A stretch of 64,000 nucleotides of DNA, from the NCBI RefSeq assembly GCF_000687475.1, contig NC_057317.1, positions 3,534,001-3,598,000 on the forward strand, given 5' to 3'. The position numbers were made by a program, and so were the translations under genes. This stretch comes from Ustilaginoidea virens. Its lineage: Eukaryota; Ascomycota; Sordariomycetes; Hypocreales; Clavicipitaceae. Shown here piece after piece: positions 54,881 through 64,000 of this stretch (positions within the stretch are counted from its first letter, which is position 1; every line of letters starts with the position of its first letter). The notes under the pieces were generated by a model. That model did not search any database and was not told the origin of the DNA. It saw only the letters and a program-made list of their open reading frames with translations.

Positions 54881-57800
54881 CTACTCCTCGTCACTATCTA
54901 GAACAAATCCGCCCCTGACTCGGGGCCGTCTCGCTACCACAGCTTCTGTTTCGCCTGCCTTGGTTGTCCGGGGCCCGCGTGCATCCATGTCCACATCTGC
55001 ATCGTCACCTTCATCATCTTCCATGCTCGTCCTCCTTCTCTTCCTGGACCCGCCGCCGCCCGAATCCACTGGCTCGACGTCAGCTTCGTCATCGTCCGCA
55101 TCTTCTTCCCGACTGCTGCCCATCCCTCCCCTTCCATCCGCATTCATGCCGTCAGCGTCGTCGGCGTCGCTCTCGTCGAGCAAGGCGCTGGATTTTCCGT
55201 TCCTAGATCCCACGAGAGGCTGCGCGAAAGACGTCTCGGCTGCTCTTTTGGCCCGGGCGGCTATTTCGCGCTCCCGAGCAAAGAACGCCTCGTCCTCGTC
55301 CGAGTCGAACTCGTCGTCGCCGTCGCGGACGTACAGGGCGGATTTGATGCGGCGCGCCTTCTCCAGTTCTTTGAGCTGCCGCTTCTCGGCCCTGTCGTTG
55401 AGGAGCGCCGCGTCGTCCGTGTCCGCGTCTTCTGCGTCGTTGCCCTTGCGCCGCTTGCGCGACCTGTTGGGCGGTTTCCTGCCGTCGGCGAGTCTGCGCG
55501 CCGTAGGTCCGCCAGCGGGGAAGAGGGCGTCGTCGTCGAGGAACCCGTCGGCGTCGTCGTCCTGGTCGTCGTCAAAGGCGGCTTTGATTCTCGGGGCCGT
55601 CTTGCGCTTCAGCTGGTTCTCGGCGAGCAGCCCGTTCTCGAATGTGGGCGGGCTGAACTCGGCTTGATTGATGAAGTGGATGGTGTCTTTGAGCTGGGCA
55701 GGGGAGACGTCCTCTGGGATAATCCAAGCGCTCTCTGGAGTCTCTTCGGATGCAGGTCCCATCAGACGCATGCCAGCGAGCTTCATCAGGAGTCGGAGAT
55801 ACGAGTTTTTGAAAATGGCAGTTTGTCGTTCGGCATTGTCCGGCCGGACAGCTGGTTCCTGTGTCAGCTTGCCTGACGTCGGATTGATGAAAAAAAAAAA
55901 AATCAAGGGGCAAAAGAGGGGAAAAGAGGAAAGAAAAAAAAGCATCATGATAACTTACAAAATACCGGATGGGTCTTGGGCTCCCCGTCCACTCTTGGCT
56001 CATCGCCAAATAGCTCTGGGGCATCGTGCCTGGCGTTTTCGGCTGCCAACCAGGCACTGCGTTCATATTCTGCATCAGACAACGTTTTCCTCACCCAGTC
56101 AATATGAGCGCCGGCATTCTTGTCCAACAAGGCGCCCACAGCAATCGCAATTTGCTCGTCACGCTCCTCCGTGTGCTTAAACTCCAGCTCGGCCCCGGGT
56201 TTGGGCTGGCTCTTGCTCACAGTCTGCTTCTCGTATCCGTATTCCAGGAAGAATGCGGTGCCCTGCATTTTGCTGAAGAGGAGTTCGATTATGAGCTCGG
56301 GACGCTCTTGCAGCTTTTTGCAGCATTTTCGCAGAATCTGCTTCACGAGCTCCTCCCAATCCCTGTACATGCTGGCGGACTTGTCGAGATGATCTGGCCC
56401 CTGGATCATGTTGTACAGCAGGTGGATGATGTCGACTCGAAACAGCATCACGCTCATCTGCTGCTTGAAAGCCAGCCGGTAAAAGTAACGATGGGCGCGC
56501 TTGAGCTGCGAATCCGTCAAGTCTCGATAGTGCTTGGTAAACCTCGTGAAAGAGTCCACGACACCCTGGGGCGTGAAACGGGAGCAAAATCTGTGAAAGT
56601 CAAACTTCCGCTCCTTGGAAATCCGCTCCGCAGCTTCCTCTTCGGCGGCAGAATTGTCCACGTCAGCGTCGTCCTGCTCCTCCCCACCGCTTCCGGCGTC
56701 AGGCGCGTGCCTCTTCTTGCTTCTCTTCCTCGAGCGGACTTGCATGTCCGCATTCCGATTTGAATACAGCTCTAGGATACGAAGGAAGTGATGGACAAGC
56801 TCGGTCGCAGCATCCAAATAGTCGAAGCCTTGGCCATTGTAAGTCCGGATGATGTTGGCAACGATGTCGTGCGTGGTCTCCTCGTAGAAGAGTCGGCTCA
56901 GCGCGTTTTCGGCGATTTCTTGGTCATCTTCGTTTCCAGAGGCAGCCATCTCCTGCACAGTCAGAAGGATCTGTGTCAAACATCGCATCACCGACGTCAG
57001 TTCGGCCCAATCCTTCATATCGTACGACTCGTGGAGCGCACGGGTCAGGGTGACGAACATTTCCTGATTCAAAACTCCTGCAACCAGGTGGAAGCTGTTG
57101 ACGTCCTTGTCGGAGGGCTGAGGTGCCGGCATCTTGGCCTTTCGTCGGATGCGCTCTGCTTCGAGAAACCAAGCCACTAGATAGAAAAACTGCCGCCGGT
57201 GATATGCTAGCAGGTGCGGTGCCTCTCGATCGATGGTCTTGCGAGTGTGTTGGAACAGAGGGTTGAAGCCAGAGTCCAAGAAATCCTGCACAAACTTGCG
57301 TAGCTGGTCATTGGCACGAGCATTCAGCTTGGCCGGAGGACCAAGTTCCCTGTCATCCTTGTTCTCTTTCCTAGCCCTACGAGGCGGTTTAAAGGTCTTG
57401 TTGTCGTCCATCTTTTGGTTTCGAATGGTGGCGTCGGCGAGCGCATCCTGACCAGACAAGGCCGACATTTTGTTGCCATCACGCTTGACCCATATCATGG
57501 TGCCGAATCTATTATGCCTGGTAGGGCCTTTGAGATTATGCGACCTCAGCATTGCTGACTCCTTCTTCATCATTGCGGACAGTTCGCCGGCCTTGGCCTT
57601 GTGAAATTGGCCTTCATTCATGAAGAGCTTCTCAGCATCGACTCTCTTGACCAGGTGAAATATAATCTCCATGACAGTTGTGTCCTCGGTTCTGAAGTCT
57701 CCGCCCATGTTTGATGCCAAGGTGAGCAGAAGGTGGAATACATCCTGGTACGAAAAAGCATCAATCGTGGCCGAACGGGAGATCTGGGACTCGTCTCCTT

Positions 57801-58487
57801 CGTACTTGACGTTGGGCGGCGGGGCAATCGACGCCATGTTGCGCAAGAAGAACAAAGCGAGCTTGATGATGCCTTGGTCCCGTGTGGTTCTGTCGCCCAT
57901 GGGAAGGGCCAGGGCTGGCAGCGCTACCCTGACAGCAGCATGAAGAATTCGAGCACTGTCAAAGTTGATGATGGCTCGCTTGTATTGCACCTGCGCCAGC
58001 TCCAGGACAGGAATATGCCTGTGATGGTTCACAGTCATGCGTTCCTTATCCCAGTCCATCGGCCAGGTCAGCGGCACCATAAGCTCGAAGCAGGCCAGAG
58101 CTATTCGCGACCGGAATTTGCTGTTGTTCGCTTCGTTTTCCGGCCACATCTTTAGAATTGGCAGGATATCGCCCTCGATGAGATTCGCCTGGTGAATGCA
58201 TCGCGCCACGTCCATGCGGTTCGTCTTCTCGTCGTAAAAGCGAAGCCAGCGCTTCAGATCGCGCAGAACTTCGAGTGCATCGTCGCCGAGTTGATATTGG
58301 CCATCGTCATCCGTGCTAGCACCGCCGAGCTGCGAGAATTCAGCACAAGCATCTTCGCATGGAGAATGTATGTGAAAGATTATGGTTGATGTCGTGGCGG
58401 GTATTGGCCTACCGCAGAGACGAGACTGTTGATATGCGCTCGAACTTCGGGGTGAACAACGTCTGCTTCAGCGTCTTGCAGCTCCAT
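54881..58487 (-). CDS. TOF1: Topoisomerase 1-associated factor 1 (TOF1 / Timeless / Swi1)
   Basis: Minus-strand exons 58413-58487, 55959-58329 and 54881-55872 give 1145 aa. TOF1 with CSM3 forms the fork-protection complex that stabilises stalled replication forks, links MRC1 checkpoint signalling and supports cohesion. Seen: N-terminal [15 protein letters not shown] joined to LGGAS and [45 protein letters not shown], and [10 protein letters not shown] of the Timeless domain (about residues 26-300). A middle basic/acidic patch ([13 protein letters not shown]) follows. The C-terminal exon is very acidic ([20 protein letters not shown]) with an NLS-like NRSRKRRKG and a final FVLDSDEE. Exon joins VSA|LGG and VFC|KLT preserve frame. 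Length fits the fungal family. Confidence 0.95.
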
Positions 58488-58995
58488 GCTTGGCGTCCGC
58501 TTCGGCGAGAAGCCGCTTCTAAAGCGAGGGGGCTTTGGATGATTGACGAGCTTTACAACCGTACGGAGCAACAGTCAATGGCATCAGGTCGGGTCGTCGA
58601 CGACTTCGAGCAGCCGCTTGGGTTGCTCTGTATGATTGATTGTATGTATGCAGAAGAGCTTCAATCTTTACGCGACTTTTGTGGCGTTTTGTGGCGTTTT
58701 GTGGCGTTTTGTCGCGTCAGTGATTGAGCCAACGCGTAAAGTGGGCGTCCGTCCGTGGACAGTTGCTGACAGCTGCTGCTGCTCCGTACAGAAGACTCCA
58801 CAGGGGAAGTGGAGGCCGCCCCACAGAAGCCACCACAAGCCGCGGTTAAGCGCACTTTTGAACGTTGCTATGTACTAGCCAGCTTCAACTTCCTTCCATC
58901 CGATTGATTTCTTTAATTCAAATCCTCCCCCTTCTCCCAATCATCATTCCGACAACAGCTTCCGAAAAAAAAAAAAGAAAGAAGCAGGTGAGGAG
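58488..58995. promoter_or_regulatory. Divergent promoter TOF1 / hydroxyacyl-CoA dehydrogenase
   Basis: 508 nt between opposing starts. Contains a TTTTGTGGCG decamer repeated about three times (58677-58713). No gene supported. Confidence 0.5.
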
Positions 58996-60230
58996 ATGGC
59001 TAGCTCAGTTCTGAAATTGCGCGCTCTGGGAGCGGCGCGCCAAGCTCGCCTTTTCTGCACGACAATGCAGCGCCGCAATGCCGCCGAGGTGAAGACCCTG
59101 GGCGTTATTGGTGCTGGTCAAATGGTAAGTCGCAGAAACATGTGAAGAAGATGCGCAGTCGGACTGCCCCTGGAGAGGGACAGACCTCCGCAACAGCAAC
59201 CACGAAAAGATGGACGAGGAAAGAAGGAAGACCAGAGGGGAGAAGAGAGAAAACGGGGAAAAGAGAAAAGGAGCGTGGCTTTTCATGCTGACATGATTTG
59301 TAGGGTCTCGGCATTGCATTGGTTGCCGCCAAGGAAGCCCGAGTGCCCGTTGCGTTGATTGATAGCTCCGACAAGGCGTTGAGCAAGGGACTCGCTTTTG
59401 CCGGTGAGCAGACTGCTTTGCTTTTGATGCAAAGCTCTACATGCAATGCACTTGGCTAACTCGAACTGCTGCTTCCTTTGTCCGCGTTTTCCGCTGCAGA
59501 TAAACTTCTCGCAAAGGATGTGTCCAAGTCTCGCATCACTCAGGACCAGGCCGACCAGGCACGATCCCTCTTGAAAGCGAGCACCAACATGGAGGACCTT
59601 TGCAGCGTCGACTTTGTCATCGAAGCCGTTCCGGAAATCCCCTCGTTGAAATTCGACATTTTCCGCAATCTCGCCAAAATCTGCCCGAAGCATGCCATTC
59701 TTGCTACCAACACGTCATCCATCTCCATCACCAAGATCGCGGCGGCTACAACGTCCGACCCGACAGACACGTCGACCTCGTCACGGGTGATTTCAACTCA
59801 CTTCATGAACCCCGTTCCCGTGCAAAAGGGCGTAGAAATCATCAGCGGGCTTCAGACGAGCAAACAGACGCTCGAGACGGCCGTGGAGTTTTGCACAAAG
59901 CTCGGCAAAATCGCCTCGGTCTCGGCAGACGCGCCGGGCTTCCTGGCAAACCGTATCCTGATGCCCTACATCAACGAAGCAGTCATTTGTCTGGAGACCG
60001 GTGTTGGCGATCGCGACTCAATCGATGCCATCATGAAGAATGGCACCAATGTCCCCATGGGTCCCCTCCAACTGGCCGACTTTATCGGCCTGGATACGTG
60101 CCTTGCCATCATGAAAGTGTTGCACCAGGAAACCGGCGACTCCAAGTACCGCCCCAGCGTTCTACTAGGCAAGATGGTAGACGCTGGCTGGCTTGGTAAG
60201 AAGGCCAACAAGGGATTCTACGATTACTAG
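58996..60230 (+). CDS. 3-hydroxyacyl-CoA dehydrogenase (HADH type, probably mitochondrial)
   Basis: Exons 58996-59124, 59304-59403 and 59500-60230 give 319 aa. The enzyme oxidises L-3-hydroxyacyl-CoA to 3-ketoacyl-CoA with NAD+, the third step of beta-oxidation. Seen: a basic leader MASSVLKLRALGAARQARLF suited to mitochondrial import, the Rossmann loop GVIGAGQMGLGIALVAA (split by intron 1 after the Met), FVIEAVPE, NTSSISIT, the catalytic STHFMNPVP (His about 177), ADAPGFLANRILMPYINEA, PMGPLQLADFIGLD, and the C-terminus KKANKGFYDY, which is typical of the short-chain dehydrogenase and of bacterial 3-hydroxybutyryl-CoA dehydrogenases. No peroxisomal SKL-type end. Introns are 179 and 96 nt. Divergent from TOF1. 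Confidence 0.95.
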
Positions 60231-60370
60231 AAGAGCACGGCCGACGTGGGCGCTTGTACCGTCGCAGCAGGAATGGTGAAGTCTTTGGGGCAGCTGATAC
60301 AGCGGTACGGGGTAGCGAGGCACATAAAAAGAAGCAACAAGAATCAGCAGTCAGTCAGACCTTTGGTAAA

Positions 60371-60488
60371 CACACAGACACACAGACAGAGGCACACAGA
60401 CACAGAGGCACACAGGCACACAGGCACACAGGCACACAGGCACACAGGCACACGGGCACACAGGCACACAGGCACACAGGCACACAGA
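60371..60488. repeat. 8-bp minisatellite (GCACACAG / ACACAGAC variants)
   Basis: Starts as degenerate ACACAGAC units and becomes nearly perfect GCACACAG copies. About 140 nt past the dehydrogenase stop codon, so it may fall in its 3' UTR. Confidence 0.92.
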
Positions 60489-62982
60489 AGACAGAGTAAC
60501 AATTCAGCTGGAACATGTATGGAGACTGAAACAAGGGAGACGTCACGAGCGGCACAAGCCTGTAGTATCAGCTGGAAAGACGTGCCGAATCGGGCTGAGC
60601 ATATATTACTACATTGGTTCTCATAGGCGCCCAGGACGGTTGTATCTGTAAGAGGACAAGGGGGAAAAGGGGGGGGATGGGAGGGGTTTGTGCAGAAATG
60701 CCCGCTTACATGTTTTGCACGCACTTGACTGCTACATGATGTCGAGTTGAGTCAATCAATCTGGCTGGCTGGGGAATTTTCCAGACCTGGGGAGAGAGAG
60801 AGAGAGAGAGAGAGAGCCAAGTCCCAGCATTTGTGGATGGGTATTTACTTCCGCCCCTACGCGCGCCCCCCACCCCTGCAGAGCCGGCACGAGAACGGAT
60901 GGGGCTTGTTGTGCATTGGGCCTGGGGTTGGAGGGAGTGCGCTGATCCCGTTGCCCCGGCTTGTTGATGTCTTTTGAGTCAGCCAGCAGTCTGACGCCCT
61001 GGTCTCGTGGAAAGCGGGTTGGAGGGGGATCACTTTCGCAAGATTGCACGGATTGAAGAGAAGCGGCGAACGGGGAAGCGTGAACTTGAGTTGAGGTGCA
61101 GGGTGTTTTGTGTTTTGGGCCATTTCCCATGTTCCCTCCCATGTGCTTCGCTGAGATACGGGGCTTCTCAGCATCGAGTTGTACGCTTCGTCGTCGAGGG
61201 GCAATGCAAAGCGTGCGCGGCTTCTTCTTCTCCTTCTTCTCCTTCTCCTTCTCCTTCTCCTTCTAGTCGAGTACATCCGGATTCCGTACATTGCTTAATG
61301 TCTTGGGGCCATTCGCCTCGGCCAGCCGGCCCACTTGTGATCGATCTCATCTATTCGGTAGTTGGCTGCAGCGCTAACTATATTGCCATGTTCAATCCTT
61401 GATTCGGCATACTCGACGAGTCGCGGCGGCTTTTCCCGCTGTGGCGCCGGGCAGTGCACGCACGAGAATAAATGCTGCCACCGCCCGAGTCCCGTGCCGT
61501 TACTCCGTAGGTACCTAATGTACAGTACCTAATGTACCTGTTTGCTCTTGACTCAAGGCAGGCACGTGTTCCAAGACACGTTGCAAGACACGTGGCCCTT
61601 GCGAGAAGTATTCTAGTCAGGTTGCATAGATGTCAAACGGTGTACGGAGTAGACCGACTGCAGTACCAGGACCTATCTGGTACCCAAGGCAGGTGCTTCG
61701 GTAGGCACATGCAGTTACCGTTTCCGTGAGCAAGCTGGATGCTACATGTATGTACCAGACTCGAGCCCCAACTAAGCCGTCGGTCAGTAGAACGGGCAAC
61801 AGGCGCCCTCTAACCCGTCATCCCGTCTTCATCATGGTGTACATCACGTAACTGCCCATCTACGGAGTAGTGTTCGCATTTAACCGCGAGCTTGCGCTTG
61901 GTTTCGACATGGGTACGTCCGTGGTCGGCTGAATAACCGAATCCTCATTTGCCCAACCTGGAACTGGAACGCGTTTGGCACTTAATCCATGACGCCTACC
62001 CGCTTCTTTCTGTTTCTTTTGTCGTCTTTCCACCGGGACCCAGTCGGTTCAATCGTGCCGTAATTTGCTCTGCTGGATTAACATTGTCGTTTGTCTCCAT
62101 GAATGACATGAACAACAACGGAGACCAGGGGAAAGGGCATGGCCAAGCTGCAAATGCGCGGTAACCGACTTGTGCACCAAGTGGCTGCCTTCACCCTCGG
62201 GCTGACCGTCTCCATGTAATACTTTCTCCTTGTGTGCCATGCTTGCTTGGCATGAACCCGTGGCACATGACAACAAGCAACAAGCAACAAGATTTATACC
62301 TCACCCCCCCCCACCCTCTTCCCCGCCAACAACCTTCTTGCCGCAAAGTCCGTCATCATCATAGTGAATTGGACGTTGTCGAATATGGCGATGTGCTTTC
62401 AGGTTGCCGTTGGACTGCTCCCTCGCAAGGTGGCGTTCCAAAGTTCCTCTGAAATCGGTGCGGAATGAGGTGAAGTCACGCACCCGCACCCCATGTTCCT
62501 CCAACCTCGCTGGTGTTCCAACCAACTAACCTTAACGTTCACTACCGTATTAATTTATTTGACCAGCGGATATCGCCGAGGGGGTCCGCTTAAGAATTTG
62601 ACACGGACCGTCGGAATGCTTCTGGAAAATTGCTGCATTAGCCTAGCCTGGGGAGGGGGTGGTGGTTGGGTTTATGGATCGCGCTTCCAACATGAAGCCT
62701 TCCACCCACCAACCAAGCGCTGGCTGCTAAAAGCTTTTCTAGAGCCTAGCGTCGAGCACAGAGGCTTTTTTTTTTTGGCCGCGAATCCTGAGACATCTAA
62801 TGGAGAAGACACTCGACTCCATGACGTGAATTCGTGCGTCAGTTTAAGGTTGGGGTCGAAAAGAAGGAGGGCTGCCCATGTCAGCCGCGTCGGTTTTCAA
62901 TAGGCCAGCACCGCACCGCACCGCACCGCACCGTACCGTACCTGGATGGAGCCGAGGAGGCCTTCAGCTTCTGGTGAATCGA

Positions 62983-63038
62983 CGTTGATGTTGGTGTTGG
63001 TGTTGGTGTTGGTGTTGACATTGATGTTGACGTTGATG
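62983..63038. repeat. GTTGGT / GTTGAT hexamer array
   Basis: Tandem hexamers with T/A variation, on the plus strand. Adjacent to a CCGCA pentamer array at 62909-62940. Confidence 0.9.
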
Positions 63039-64000
63039 TGTAGCATGATGAACGGGAATTGAATTGAACCATCCACGTAGTCGGAAACAGGCCAATCCAC
63101 GATTTATTTCATCGTCTGAGCACCTGCTGATCCCCGATATTTCCGAAGAGAAGGATGGAATTATGGATTTTCATTAGTAGCTTAACAGAAGGATACTGCT
63201 ATTGAGTCTTGACGCACTCCGTACAGAAATCTCGCCTACCGTTTGTAGATGGTACGTAGCACCAGACATCATTATCATTGGCCGAGGAGGATCCCTGGAA
63301 GCCCACTCACTGCTCATCGGTAGGGAGGAAGGTGCAGCCAGCGATCAGCATGTTACAGGTCAATACATGTATGCTTTGGCCGCATAATGTACTCCGTAAT
63401 GTACACACACCAGACCGCGTAGTACATGTACCCGGGTAAGAGGGACTCAGGTGCACATGCAGTCAGTCCAGTCTGGTGGAAAACAACCCGCCCGCGGCCT
63501 GGCTAGCGCTTGTGGAGGACAAGGAATCTGGCTGGCGATGGCTGGGGGTTTCAGCATCGCGTCGGGTCAATCATGAAATCGCCAAGATCTCTGAAGCGCC
63601 CCCCATCAATGATGTCTTTTCCAGACTCACCTCGGCCCCCAAAACCTACATGTGCCTTCAGCGACGGTTACGGTCAAGTCGCTAGTTTGGTCTCTTCAAT
63701 CCAGGCAACTTTTCAGGCTACCCCAAGCTATGTACTTCCAGTCGATTTACCCGTGCCAGCCTCCAGCGTTTCATTGAGAGCATGAACGGAAAAAAGACAT
63801 ATGCAAGCACGGCAAGCCAGCAATGGTAGTTCCAAGGACCTGGACAAGGCAACTATCACAATTAATGAGAATTCCCCATATTTTAAGAAAATTAAATGCT
63901 ACAACATATCAAGATCTGCAAGCACGGTAATATGAACCCATGTATAGATCTGCTAGGTACAGAGAGGTCGCTATTACTGCACTGCACGGCCATTACCGCG

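Larger units (their letters stand above)
60231..64000. other. Gene-poor repeat-rich end of the window
   Basis: About 3.8 kb without a supported gene. Contains an octamer array (60371-60488), (GA)n (60791-60816), CTTCTC repeats (61221-61264), CCGCA pentamers (62909-62940), a GTTGGT hexamer array (62983-63038) and four TACTCCGTA/TACGGAGTA motifs (61501, 61643, 61861, 63390). A partial gene at the very edge cannot be excluded. Confidence 0.55.

Noticed and set aside
60246..60626. Plus-strand frame with repeated His-Arg-His-Thr-Gly-Thr-like peptide
   Set aside because: Produced by the 8-bp GCACACAG minisatellite.

Overview
The window is nuclear DNA of a filamentous ascomycete, most likely a hypocrealean Sordariomycete; I do not assign a genus. 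The evidence is the gene set (GCK-type kinase, chromodomain/HDA-complex protein, fungal TOF1, YTM1, BOR1, GSY1), short introns of about 55-445 nt with GTRNGY donors and CTAAC-like branch sites, single-gene transcription units, and intergenic DNA full of homopolymers, minisatellites and a TACTCCGTA motif. No rRNA, tRNA, CRISPR array or intact transposon was recognised.

Layout. 0-19 kb: a Ste20/GCK-family kinase (2299-4580, +); a chromodomain protein with a region resembling HDA1-complex subunits 2/3 (6031-10175, +); cytochrome c oxidase subunit COX6 (10861-11758, -) divergent from a fatty-acid elongase (13272-14539, +); and an F-box protein (16892-18890, +). 19-34 kb is gene-poor and repeat-rich. 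It holds a broken C2H2 zinc-finger gene (22169-22533), two divergent small secreted-protein candidates (22754-23307, - and 23926-24217, +) that share a promoter carrying a 36-bp direct repeat, and one conserved-looking serine-rich hypothetical gene (29342-30637, +). 34-37 kb: glycogen synthase GSY1 (-). 37-39.7 kb: a second gene-poor segment with a 52-nt poly-A, a T-rich TTTACYGCC array and a GC-rich hairpin cluster. 39.7-60.3 kb is a compact housekeeping block: YTM1, a WRN/RNase-D-type exonuclease, LSM5, RPB11, MTQ1, AFG3, BOR1, TOF1 and a 3-hydroxyacyl-CoA dehydrogenase. 60.3-64 kb: repeat-rich DNA without a supported gene.

Functional themes. COX6, MTQ1, AFG3 and the acyl-CoA dehydrogenase act in or are likely sent to mitochondria (respiration, release-factor methylation, inner-membrane proteolysis, beta-oxidation). 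LSM5, RPB11 and YTM1 serve RNA turnover/splicing, transcription and 60S assembly. TOF1, the exonuclease and the chromodomain protein serve replication-fork protection, nucleic-acid processing and silencing. Neighbours are often divergent (COX6/ELO, exonuclease/LSM5, RPB11/MTQ1, TOF1/dehydrogenase) or convergent (YTM1/exonuclease, LSM5/RPB11, BOR1/TOF1), but nothing indicates operon-like co-function. The part most likely to hold undescribed biology is 22.0-24.3 kb: paired secreted-protein genes around a repeated, dyad-containing promoter element. All exon boundaries were inferred by eye from splice consensus, frame continuity and family knowledge.
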